The notes beneath the pieces were generated by a model. The model was given only the letters and a program-made list of their open reading frames with translations, searched no databases and had not been told where the DNA came from. This document shows positions 44,679 through 52,526 of a DNA stretch of 64,000 nucleotides, one piece after another; the stretch's first letter is position 1; each line of letters starts with the position of its first letter. The translations under genes were made by a program, and so were the position numbers. The DNA comes from Streptomyces sp. NBC_00690 (GTDB lineage: Bacteria > Actinomycetota > Actinomycetes > Streptomycetales > Streptomycetaceae), in the NCBI RefSeq assembly GCF_036226685.1, contig NZ_CP109009.1, positions 3,348,001 through 3,412,000 on the forward strand. The letters are read 5' to 3'.

Positions 44679-45089
44679 CTAGGTCGATCTGGGGAGGGTC
44701 AGTTCGGCCCAGACGACTTTGCCGGGGCCGTGGCGAGGGGTGACACCCCAGGCGTCGGACAGTTCTTCGACCAGCGGCAGTCCGCGTCCGCCAGTGGAGT
44801 CGAGGCCGGCGGGTACGACCCGGGGCAGGAGGTGGGAGGCGTCGTGCACTTCGATCCGTACACCGCGCCACAGCGGCGCGTACCGGGTCTCGATCTCCCG
44901 TCCGGGCACCTTGGCGTGCCGTACGGCGTTGGTGAACAGTTCGGACAGCACGATCAACGCGGACGCCTCCACCGGGGCGAGGCCCCAGCCGTCGAGGGCT
45001 TTGCGCAGTTCGGCACGGGCCAGCCCCACACTCCGAGGGCTCTGCGGCCACCGGTACACCACGGGCCCATTGCTGCACGATTGCGTCAT
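44679..45089 (-). CDS. GHKL ATPase, anti-sigma-factor (SpoIIAB/RsbW) type
   Basis: A 136-aa protein with the ATP-binding fold of anti-sigma kinases: N-box ALIVLSELFTNAVRHAKVP and G-boxes GVRIEVHDAS and DSTGGRGLPLVEEL. It is small, with no sensor region. Such proteins in Streptomyces often sit with an XRE/DUF397 system; here the XRE gene is 220 bases upstream on the same strand. The ATG at 45089 overlaps the end of a possible 27-codon ORF by ATGA. Confidence 0.85.
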   Translation of the reverse strand: MTQSCSNGPVVYRWPQSPRSVGLARAELRKALDGWGLAPVEASALIVLSELFTNAVRHAKVPGREIETRYAPLWRGVRIEVHDASHLLPRVVPAGLDSTGGRGLPLVEELSDAWGVTPRHGPGKVVWAELTLPRST

Positions 45090-45169
45090 CGAACCGCACC
45101 CGTCGTTCGCGGCGGAGTTAAATCCCCTTCTCTCGATGGTTCGAAGAAATGAACGAGAACGTCTGCCAT
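45086..45169 (-). CDS. Possible 27-aa ORF between XRE and ATPase genes
   Basis: ATG at 45169 follows AGAGGTGCCGAT at a good distance. The predicted peptide is MADVLVHFFEPSREGDLTPP followed by seven residues, and it ends in TGA that overlaps the ATPase start as ATGA. The arrangement looks like coupled translation. Homology cannot be tested here, and the sequence may be only a leader, so this is tentative. Confidence 0.35.
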   Translation of the reverse strand: MADVLVHFFEPSREGDLTPPRTTGAVR

Positions 45170-45312
45170 ATCGGCACCTCTTCAGCTGCGCAGGAGAAAG
45201 TCCGCGATCGACCAAGCGATCGCGGCGGTACGTCTGAGCTGCATCGTGCCGATGGACAAGGGCCGGAAGTATCAGAGGTCATTAATAGCGCGGGCCAGGA
45301 ATTCACTGGGAG

Positions 45313-46497
45313 TCACATTCCGAGCCAGGCACCAAAACTGTTGAGTGTCTCGGGCATCCGTCGCTTCGCAGATTCAAGAGCAATGTAGGTCTCCCGTACG
45401 GTGGGGCTGTAGCGGGTCTGTTGCGGTGCGAGCTTGCGAGCACGGCGGAGGTTCGCGAAGGCTTCTCCGGTGTTCCCGGTCCACAGTTGTGCCTGTGCTA
45501 GTTCGGCGTGGTGGTGGGCCAGTCGGGACGGCGGCCAGTCACTCGGGAATCTCAGACCGGCAGCGGTCTGGACCGCCTCCGGATACCTGTCCAATTCTGC
45601 GAGGACGCTCATTCGGTGGGCTCCCACGTTCGCGGGGCCAAAGGAAAGCCAGTGCACCTTTTCGGCAGGTCCGGTCAACTCGGCCAGTCGCTGCGCCTCG
45701 GCAAGGTGGTCCATGGCCAGAGCCTCGCTCTTGCTTCGTGCAGCCAATACCGCCGCGCCCAGATGAATTTGACCGGTGACGACATCGCGTTCCTGTCCGG
45801 CAACGGCCAGCCCGAGTTGCTGGAGTCCGATCTGAACCAGCCGCGCCCCCGTTCGGTAGTCACTGGCTCGTAGATACGCAAGCGCCCGCAAATACTGGCG
45901 CATTCCTCCTATGACCGGGTCCGACGCCCGTTGAGCTGCCCAATCCATGCGATCGAGGGCGACCATGCACAGATCCTGGAATCCGAGCTTCGTGGTCACG
46001 TCATAGGCCGTGCGGTACGCGCCTGCGAGCAGCCGCCAATTGCGGTCCTCCGGTCGGCGGTGGGCCACGGTGGTCGCTTCGGCGATCAGCGCGGGCAACT
46101 CGATCGCCACCTGCTTGATGTTGCTCTCCCGCACGAGCGCGCACAGTCGCTCGGACTGCGCTTCGAGCCGTTCCGGCGGTCGCGGGGTGAGATCGGGATC
46201 GGCGCCGAGGTCATAGAGGTTGAGGGCCTCACGGATTGGTTGGATGAGGCCGTCGAGTTGATCCCGTCGCAGTTCCTCCAGATAGGGCTGCCCGGTCAGG
46301 TGGGTCACCGGGACCGCAAGCGCCCGGGCGAGGGCGCCGAGCACCGACGGACTGGCGGGGATCGCACCCTGCTCGACCTTGGTCAGGGTGCTGTAGGAGA
46401 CGTGCGACAGATCGGCCAACTCGCGCTGGGTCAGCATCCGCGCCTTGCGATTGTGGGCGATTCGCGAGCCTGCGTGGTCGTTGAGGGACGGTGTCAT
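45313..46497 (-). CDS. XRE-family regulator with TPR-like domain
   Basis: A 394-aa protein. The N-terminal helix-turn-helix (about residues 8-65) is NRKARMLTQRELADLSHVSYSTLTKVEQGAIPASPSVLGALARAL. A long helical domain follows, with repeated tetratricopeptide-like pairs. This matches the large Streptomyces group of XRE regulators encoded beside small anti-sigma-type ATPases. They act in morphogenesis and antibiotic control in the cases studied. The ATG at 46497 follows CAGGAGGTCTCCCCC. Ligand unknown. Confidence 0.88.
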   Translation of the reverse strand: MTPSLNDHAGSRIAHNRKARMLTQRELADLSHVSYSTLTKVEQGAIPASPSVLGALARALAVPVTHLTGQPYLEELRRDQLDGLIQPIREALNLYDLGADPDLTPRPPERLEAQSERLCALVRESNIKQVAIELPALIAEATTVAHRRPEDRNWRLLAGAYRTAYDVTTKLGFQDLCMVALDRMDWAAQRASDPVIGGMRQYLRALAYLRASDYRTGARLVQIGLQQLGLAVAGQERDVVTGQIHLGAAVLAARSKSEALAMDHLAEAQRLAELTGPAEKVHWLSFGPANVGAHRMSVLAELDRYPEAVQTAAGLRFPSDWPPSRLAHHHAELAQAQLWTGNTGEAFANLRRARKLAPQQTRYSPTVRETYIALESAKRRMPETLNSFGAWLGM

Positions 46498-46849
46498 GGG
46501 GGAGACCTCCTGATCCATGACCGACGGTACCCACATTCCCAAGACCATGGCTCATGGTCCGGTACCGCAAGCACCCACCGGCCGCAGCCTCTACGAGGGG
46601 ACTCTGCAAGCGAGTTCGGGAGCGGCAACCGGTGCGTCGGGCGGTACCGGGCCGCCCACGAGGCAAGCGTCACTCTCTGCTACTAAATAAATACAGAAAG
46701 TTCTTACCCGAAGTCGCGTCATAGTCGTGTGACCTGTCGCTCTCTTCTCACAGGGCTCACCCAAGGGCCTCAAAACAGGGTCGCCCGTACGTATACGTGC
46801 ACACACGGACTCGTACGGACGGGACACAGAAGAGAAGAGGGCCGTTGCT
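46498..46849. other. Divergent promoter region of XRE gene and ssgG (352 bp)
   Basis: No gene. It contains an A/T-rich patch (46681-46705, TACTAAATAAATACAGAAAG), unusual for this genome, probably part of the ssgG promoter. Nothing else is recognised. Confidence 0.45.
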
Positions 46850-47356
46850 ATGCACTCGATGGTGGAACGCGAGCTTGAGTTGAAACTGGTGCTGTCGCCG
46901 GAGCGGAGCATCCTGGTGCCCGCCCTGCTGACCTACCGTTCGGATGATCCTTTTGCCGTCCACGTCACCTTTCACATCGGGTCGGAGAACCCGGTGAAGT
47001 GGACCTTCGCCCGTGAGCTGCTGGTGGAAGGGGTGTTCCGGCCGTGTGGGCAGGGTGACGTGCGGATCTGGCCGACCAAGGTGGACAGTCGCAACGTCGT
47101 GCTGATCGCGTTGAGTTCTCCCGATGGGGATGCCCTGCTGGAGGCGTCGGCCGCGATCGTCTGCGCCTGGGTGGAGCGGACCCTGCGGTTGGTGCCGCCC
47201 GGGACGGAGTCGGGACAGCTCGGCATCGACACCGCACTGGCGGACCTGCTCGCACCTCGCCGTGCGGACGGTCTGTGGGCGCGCGGGCACCACCCCGCGG
47301 GCGGCAAGGACGTGCCGGGACCGCTGGATGATGCCCAGGACGGCGATGGCTGCTGA
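46850..47356 (+). CDS. ssgG: SsgA-like sporulation protein (SALP), SsgG type
   Basis: A 168-aa member of the SsgA-like family, which is confined to morphologically complex actinomycetes and controls septum placement and cell-wall remodelling in sporulation. It shows ELKLVLSPERSILVPALLTYRSDDPFAVHVTFHIGSENPVKWTFARELLVEGVFRPCGQGDVRIWPTK and ERTLRLVPPGTE, the typical SALP spacing. The C-terminal tail beyond residue 140 is unstructured. Identity as SsgG rests on its position between nagE/clpS and hpd, remembered from S. coelicolor. GAAGAGG precedes the ATG. Confidence 0.88.
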   Translation: MHSMVERELELKLVLSPERSILVPALLTYRSDDPFAVHVTFHIGSENPVKWTFARELLVEGVFRPCGQGDVRIWPTKVDSRNVVLIALSSPDGDALLEASAAIVCAWVERTLRLVPPGTESGQLGIDTALADLLAPRRADGLWARGHHPAGGKDVPGPLDDAQDGDGC

Positions 47357-47378
47357 CGATCGGTCCCGCGCCGGAGAG

Positions 47379-47441
47379 TGTCGTCGAAGTCCCGTCGCCC
47401 GCCCGGAGGACCGGCAACGGGCGGACGGGGCTTCGACGACA
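47379..47441. terminator. Bidirectional terminator between ssgG and VOC gene
   Basis: TGTCGTCGAAGTCCCGTC and GACGGGGCTTCGACGACA pair over 18 bases with one mismatch, and inner CGCCCG/CGGGCG can continue the stem. It lies in the 90-base gap of two convergent genes. Confidence 0.75.
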
Positions 47442-47445
47442 CGGC

Positions 47446-47823
47446 CTACGGGGCGTCCGCGGTCAGGAACTCCAACAGATGTCCGTCGGGGTCGTCGATG
47501 TACACCCCGTGACTTCCGGGGCGGCGGAAGATCTCCCCCGATGTCTGCCGGGCCGGGTCGGCCCAGTAGGTGATCTTCCGCTCGACGATCCTGGCGAAGA
47601 TGCCGTCGAACTCCTCATCGGAGACCCGGAAGGCCAGGTGCTGCGAGGGCTGGGGGCCCTCGCGCTCATCGAGGTAGTCGAGGGTCACATCGCCGTCCAG
47701 GGTGAGGGCGACGAAGGGGCCGTTCTTCACGGGTTCGGGTCCACCGAGGAGTTCGGAGAGGAAGCGAGCTCCGGCGAAGCGGTCGGACACGTGGACGATG
47801 GTGTGGTCGAGACGGGCGGGCAT
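47446..47823 (-). CDS. VOC/glyoxalase-fold protein
   Basis: A 125-aa vicinal-oxygen-chelate protein. It has the opening DHTIVHVSDRFAGARFLSELLG, the middle LAFRVSDEEFDGIFARI and the ending GVYIDDPDGHLLEFLT, with candidate metal ligands His and Glu. Two beta-alpha-beta-beta-beta units are complete. Enzyme activity (isomerase, lyase or resistance protein) cannot be told. The ATG at 47823 follows GGGAGGATCC. Confidence 0.88.
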   Translation of the reverse strand: MPARLDHTIVHVSDRFAGARFLSELLGGPEPVKNGPFVALTLDGDVTLDYLDEREGPQPSQHLAFRVSDEEFDGIFARIVERKITYWADPARQTSGEIFRRPGSHGVYIDDPDGHLLEFLTADAP

Positions 47824-47996
47824 GGATCCTCCCGGGAGGTTGCTCGAAAGCACCGCAGTGCGTGGTGAGTTCACCCTAGGAAGGGACGCCGCGCCCAGGC
47901 ATCGGGCGAAGGCCCTAGAACCGGGGGCATCCGTCGTAGGCCCCAGGTCGGCACCCCCACCGGTCCGACGAACGAGTCGCATTCGAGCCAGTTGGC

Positions 47997-49364
47997 TCAG
48001 AAAACCTTGCCGGGGTTGAGGATGCCCAGCGGATCGAACGTCCGTTTGATGCCCTGCTGCAACTCCACACCCACCGGGCCCAGTTCCCGTGCGAGCCATT
48101 CCTTCTTCAGCACCCCGACGCCGTGTTCTCCGGTGATCGTGCCGCCGAGGGAGAGGCCGAGCGCCATGATCTCGTCGAAGGACTCACGGGCGCGGCGGGA
48201 CTCGTCGGGGTCGGCGTGGTCGAAGCAGACCACGGGGTGGGTGTTGCCGTCGCCGGCATGGGCGCAGACGCCGATCGTCAGGTCGTACTTCTTCGCGATG
48301 GCGGCCGTGCCGTCGAGCATGGCGCCCAGTCGGGAGCGCGGGACGCAGACGTCATCGATCATCGTGGCCGTCCTGACGGCCTCCAGGGCGTTGAGGGAGA
48401 TCCTGCGGGCCTGGAGGAGCAGTTCCGATTCGGCGGGGGTGTCGGCGGGGACGACCTCGGTGGCGCCGTGGGCCCGGCACACCTCGGCGACCAGGGCCAG
48501 ATCGGCAGCCGGATCGGGGGTGTCGAAGGCCGCGAGCAGCAGGGCTTCCGTGGACTCGGGCAGACCCATCTGGGCGAGGGCGTTGACGGCCCGTACGGTC
48601 GTGCCGTCCATGAGTTCCAGCAGCGAGGGGGTGTGGCCGCCTTCCATGATCGCGCACACTGCGGCACAGGCCGCCGCTGACGAGTCGAACTCGGCGGCGA
48701 GCACCAACTGCTGGGGCGGCTTGGGCTTCAGGGCGAGCACGGCCCGGACGACGACGCCGAGGCTGCCTTCGGAGCCGACGAACAATCGGGTCAGGTCGTA
48801 GCCGGCGACTCCCTTCGCGGTACGACGGCCGGTGGTGAGGAGGCGTCCGTCGGCGAGGACGACATCGAGGCCCAGTACGTACTCGGCGGTCACTCCGTAC
48901 TTGACGCAGCACAGCCCACCGGATGCGGTGCCGATGTTCCCGCCGATGGTGCAGGTCTCCCAGCTGGAGGGGTCGGGCGGATAGTGCAGCCCGTGCTTGT
49001 TCACCTCGCGGGAGAGGACGGCGTTGATCACTCCCGGTTCGACGACGGCGATCCGGTCGACGGGGCTGATCTCCAGGATGCGGTCCATCTTGATGAGCGA
49101 GAGGACGATACAGCCGTCGGAGGCGTTGGCGGCGCCGGACAGACCGGTGCGGGCGCCCTGCGGAACGACGGGGACGCGCAGGGCGGTGGCCGTGCGCATC
49201 ACGTGCTGGACCTGTTCGACCGTGCGCGGCAGGACGACGACGGCCGGCAGGCCCGCGTCGCAGAAGCTCGCCATGTCCCGGCCGTAGGAGACCATGATGT
49301 CCGGGTCGCTGATCAGGGCCTCGGCGGGGAGCCCGGCGCGCAGCCGTTCTAGGAGATCGTCCAT
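47997..49364 (-). CDS. FAD-linked oxidase (GlcD/D-lactate dehydrogenase type)
   Basis: A 455-aa flavoprotein. The PCMH-type FAD domain has VVVLPRTVEQVQHVM, VPVVPQGARTGLSGAANASDGCIVLSL, GGNIGTASGGL and KGVAGYDLTRLFVGSEGSLGVV. The FAD-oxidase C-domain ends in HAGDGNTHPVV and GTITGEHGVG.LK, the GlcD/LutB-like pattern. It oxidises a 2-hydroxyacid such as glycolate or D-lactate; the exact substrate is not visible. It has no partner GlcE/F here. The ATG at 49364 has no strong ribosome site, but the family begins there. Confidence 0.9.
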   Translation of the reverse strand: MDDLLERLRAGLPAEALISDPDIMVSYGRDMASFCDAGLPAVVVLPRTVEQVQHVMRTATALRVPVVPQGARTGLSGAANASDGCIVLSLIKMDRILEISPVDRIAVVEPGVINAVLSREVNKHGLHYPPDPSSWETCTIGGNIGTASGGLCCVKYGVTAEYVLGLDVVLADGRLLTTGRRTAKGVAGYDLTRLFVGSEGSLGVVVRAVLALKPKPPQQLVLAAEFDSSAAACAAVCAIMEGGHTPSLLELMDGTTVRAVNALAQMGLPESTEALLLAAFDTPDPAADLALVAEVCRAHGATEVVPADTPAESELLLQARRISLNALEAVRTATMIDDVCVPRSRLGAMLDGTAAIAKKYDLTIGVCAHAGDGNTHPVVCFDHADPDESRRARESFDEIMALGLSLGGTITGEHGVGVLKKEWLARELGPVGVELQQGIKRTFDPLGILNPGKVF

Positions 49365-49472
49365 GCTGCCAGCGTCGCACCCGGGGCCATCGGTGTGAAC
49401 CCGTACGCCTTCCGACTCACACCGCGGGGAGCGTTCTTCGTATAGACCGACCGCTGACGCAGAGTGAACGCC

Positions 49473-51227
49473 ATGAGCGGTGCGTCCGGTAGAAGCGGTA
49501 AGAGCGGTAGAAGCGGTGAACTCCTTGAGACCAGTGGCCTCAGCGGCAGCGGCACTGGTGGGCGTCGGCTGAACGCGACGATCGGCGCTTTGGTCGCCGC
49601 CGCCCTGGTCGGCGGAGTGTGCGCCATGGTGGTCGGCGGGGGCGAAGCCCCACCCCCTGCTCCGGGCCCGGTCGCCCGGGCACAGAGCGCAGCGGCCATG
49701 GGGGCGCCGGCCGCGCTGAGCGACCTCGACGCCTTGATCGCCGATCGTTCCGGGTGGCTGCGCGAGCACCCCCGGGACGAGGAGTCCTGGGCGGTCCTGG
49801 GCACCGCGCAGATCGAAAGAGCCCTCCGGCTCGCCGACTGGGACGCGCTGTCCGAGGCGGAGGGCGCGCTGGAACGTTCGCTGGAGATCGTGTCGGCGGA
49901 CGCGGGCAACACCGAGGCGCTCCTCGGGCTGGCGACCCTCGCGAACACCCGGCAGGACTACACCGCGGCACGCGATTGGGCCCGGCAGGCACAGAAGCAG
50001 AAACCGCGGCGCTGGACGGTCTACCCGGTGCTGATCGAGGCGTACACCGGGCTGGGCGACTACAAGTCGGTCGGCAAGGCGCTGGAGACGTTGCACAAGC
50101 TGTACGCGGGGTCGCAGGCGCGGGTCGTCACCGCCCGGGTCTACCGGGACCGGGGTTGGCGGGAGGACGCGTCCGCCAATGCGGAGGACGCGGTGGGCAG
50201 CGCGGACGGCGCCGCGGAGAAGGCGGCGGCGCTGTATGCGCTCGGGGAGCTGGCCTGGGAGCGGGGTGAGCCGCAGGAGGCGATCAAGCGGTACGACCTG
50301 GCACTGCGGCTCGCCCCCGACCACCATCCTTCGCTCGCGGCGCGCGGGCGGGCACTGACCGCGCTGGGCCGAACGGAGGCGGCGCTGCGCGACTACCAGT
50401 CGGCGCTGGCCAAGCGACCCCTGGCGGAGTACGCCTTGGAGGCGGGCGAGTTGAACGAGTCGCTGGGGCTCGACGGCGATGCCGACACCCAGTACGAGTT
50501 GGTGGGCGAACTGGCGCGGAAGGCGACGGCGGGCGGCCGGAACGAGGAACTGGTGGTGGGGCGGTACGAAGCCGACCACGGCGATCCGCAGGACGCGGTC
50601 GAGTTGTTGCAGGCCGAATGGGACGAGGGTCGGCGCAGCATCCAGATCGCGGACGCCCTGGGGTGGGCGCTGTTCCGGGCGGGCCGGGTGAAGGAGGCCC
50701 TGCCGTACGCGAAGAAGGCGACGGACGAGGGGCTGCGCAGTCCGCTGTTCGCGTACCACCGGGGCGAGATCGAGCGGGCGTTGCAGCGGTACGGGCCGGC
50801 CCGTCGGTACCTCGGTCAGGCGCTGCGGATCAATCCCCACTTCTCCCCGCTGCTGGCGCCTGCTGCACGGGACGCGCTCGATGCACTGGGGCAGCCGCCG
50901 CCCGGTGGACCGCGGAAGGTGACGGGGAAGGAGGGGATGGCGGTCAAGCCGAAGCCGAAAGCGGGCGGGGGCGCGGTGAACCCGGGCGGTGGCGGAACGC
51001 CGTCGGGTGCGGGACAGGGGCGTGGCGCGGCGTCGGGGGCCGTGGGCTCTTCGCCTGCCAGACCGGCCGAACCAGCCGAACCAGCTGCACCGGCGGAACC
51101 GGTCAAGCCTGCTAAGCCTGTGGAGCCGCAAGCGCAGCCCCGGCCGGTACGTCCCGCGGCGTCCGGTCAGCCCGCGGGATCCGGCGGGGTGGGCACATCG
51201 ACGGGCGGGGGTACGGGTCGGGAGTGA
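49473..51227 (+). CDS. Membrane-anchored TPR-repeat protein
   Basis: A 584-aa protein. It has a Gly/Ser-rich cytoplasmic N-terminus with SGRSGKSGRSG repeats, one membrane segment (ATIGALVAAALVGGVCAMVV) and then about eight tetratricopeptide helices (ALLGLATLANTRQDYTAARDWARQAQKQ, AALYALGELAWERGEPQEAIKRYDLALRLAP). The tail of about 110 residues is Pro/Ala/Gly-rich with PAEPAEPAAPAEPVKPAKP. It probably scaffolds an outside or membrane complex. It is the only plus-strand gene in this stretch; a long minus-strand ORF opposite it is an artefact. GTG 49464 is an alternative start. Confidence 0.82.
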   Translation: MSGASGRSGKSGRSGELLETSGLSGSGTGGRRLNATIGALVAAALVGGVCAMVVGGGEAPPPAPGPVARAQSAAAMGAPAALSDLDALIADRSGWLREHPRDEESWAVLGTAQIERALRLADWDALSEAEGALERSLEIVSADAGNTEALLGLATLANTRQDYTAARDWARQAQKQKPRRWTVYPVLIEAYTGLGDYKSVGKALETLHKLYAGSQARVVTARVYRDRGWREDASANAEDAVGSADGAAEKAAALYALGELAWERGEPQEAIKRYDLALRLAPDHHPSLAARGRALTALGRTEAALRDYQSALAKRPLAEYALEAGELNESLGLDGDADTQYELVGELARKATAGGRNEELVVGRYEADHGDPQDAVELLQAEWDEGRRSIQIADALGWALFRAGRVKEALPYAKKATDEGLRSPLFAYHRGEIERALQRYGPARRYLGQALRINPHFSPLLAPAARDALDALGQPPPGGPRKVTGKEGMAVKPKPKAGGGAVNPGGGGTPSGAGQGRGAASGAVGSSPARPAEPAEPAAPAEPVKPAKPVEPQAQPRPVRPAASGQPAGSGGVGTSTGGGTGRE

Positions 51228-51306
51228 CGCGGCGCAGGGCCCGATCCGGCCCGTCGAAGGGCCGGTGCGCGGGCGTTCCCGGGCCGGCCTGTCCAAGGCC
51301 GCGGGC

Positions 51307-51924
51307 TCAGCCCAAGGTCGCGTAGACGATGAGGTTGTCGACCGTGTGGCCTTCGGCGTCGTAGGCGCCGGAGCAGGTGACCAACCGCAGCTCACGGCCG
51401 TTGGTCGGGCCGTAGACCCTCTTCGTCGGAAACGCCTTCTTCTTCACCGACTCGGTCCCGGTGACGGTGAAGCGGTTGGTGGCGCCCGAGGCGCTGCGCA
51501 CGGCGATCTCCGCCCCTTTGCGGAGCTTTCCGAGGTCCTGGAAGACCGCGGGGCCCGACTTGGTCTCGTTATGGCCGATGATCACCGATGCGCCGGGTTC
51601 GCCCGGGACGGCCCCGCCCGTGTACCAGCCCGCCGTCATTCCCTTCTCCGCTGGTGGGACCTCGACCGTGCCGTCGCCGTTGAGCCCCAGCCGCATCAGT
51701 TGGCTGTCGACGCCGATCGAGGGGATCGAGACATGAACCGGGTTCTGGACCTTGGCATCGGCCGCGGGTGCGGCGGCACCGGCCGGAGTGTTCGGGGCGG
51801 CCTTCGTCTCCTCCTTGCGCTCCGGGTCCTGCTCGCCCGAGCAGCCGGAGAGCGCGAGCGTCAGGCAGACGGCGAGGGCCGTGAGGGCGGGGGCGCCACG
51901 GTGGCGGACGGGTGCGGTGATCAT
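51307..51924 (-). CDS. Class F sortase with lipoprotein-type leader
   Basis: A 205-aa sortase. A signal with lipobox-like ALSGCSGEQ places it on the outside of the membrane. Catalytic residues are His in IIGHNET, Cys in RLVTCSGAYD and Arg nearby in GRELRL. The fold and spacing match the first sortase in this window. It follows a small membrane-anchored gene on the same strand (80 bases), repeating the partner-then-sortase order of the 4-kb locus. Substrate unknown. Confidence 0.87.
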   Translation of the reverse strand: MITAPVRHRGAPALTALAVCLTLALSGCSGEQDPERKEETKAAPNTPAGAAAPAADAKVQNPVHVSIPSIGVDSQLMRLGLNGDGTVEVPPAEKGMTAGWYTGGAVPGEPGASVIIGHNETKSGPAVFQDLGKLRKGAEIAVRSASGATNRFTVTGTESVKKKAFPTKRVYGPTNGRELRLVTCSGAYDAEGHTVDNLIVYATLG

Positions 51925-52004
51925 GACGGCTCCTGGGAGGGACGTGGGACCGCAGTGGCACCGGTCGGCCGGTGCCACTGCGGAAGGAGGGTGCTTCAGG
52001 GGTG

Positions 52005-52388
52005 TCAGACCCGGCCGTCGACGGTATTGCGGCGGCGGATCACGAGGACGCCCGCACCGGCCAGGAGCACACCGGTGGAGGCCGCCAGCAGCGGCATGCT
52101 CACACTGCTGTCGTCGCCGGCCGCTGCGGTGGGCTGCTCACCGGCGGCCACTCCGCCGCGCGGCATGACCGTGGGGCGCGTGACCTCGGGGCGGCTCTCG
52201 GATGTGCCGGACTCGGCGAGGGGGACGCGCTTGACCTTCTCGGAAGGCGACGGTGTGACGGTGGCGTCCAAGGAGACGACCGGCGTGGGGCTGGAGTCGG
52301 CCACCGCCACGGCGGCGGGGGCCAGCAGGGCGCCGGCCGCCGTGACGACGACGGCGAGAGCACGCAGGGACAGGCGAGGGGACGACAT
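52005..52388 (-). CDS. Small secreted, C-terminally anchored partner of class F sortase
   Basis: A 127-aa protein with a signal peptide (ending near AVAVADS), a short Ser/Thr/Pro-rich extracellular part (SSPTPVVSLDATVTPSPSEKVKRVPLAESG), one membrane segment (PLLAASTGVLLAGAGVLVI) and an RRRNTVDGRV tail. It has the anchor form of a sortase substrate but no LPxTG or LAxTG. It is encoded just before the class F sortase, as in the 4-kb locus. Function unknown. The ATG at 52388 has GGAG upstream. Confidence 0.72.
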   Translation of the reverse strand: MSSPRLSLRALAVVVTAAGALLAPAAVAVADSSPTPVVSLDATVTPSPSEKVKRVPLAESGTSESRPEVTRPTVMPRGGVAAGEQPTAAAGDDSSVSMPLLAASTGVLLAGAGVLVIRRRNTVDGRV

Positions 52389-52526
52389 AGAGATGGCTCC
52401 ATTCCAGTTCATTGCGTGAGCACCCGGGCCGCTCGAAGGCGGCGCCCGTGCAGCCCGGCCGGCCGTGCCGTGCTGCGGAAGTGCTCCGTATGTCCGTAAG
52501 GCTGGACTGGAGATATGAAGAACCTG

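Noticed and set aside
45118..45306. A 62-codon minus-strand ORF after the XRE gene.
   Set aside because: No ribosome site and no coding pattern. The overlapping 27-codon ORF in another frame is better supported.
47997..51395. A 1132-codon minus-strand ORF running from the FAD oxidase through the TPR gene.
   Set aside because: Only the part to 49364 has recognisable family motifs. Beyond that it is Arg/Pro-rich antisense of a clear TPR gene, an expected artefact in high-GC DNA.
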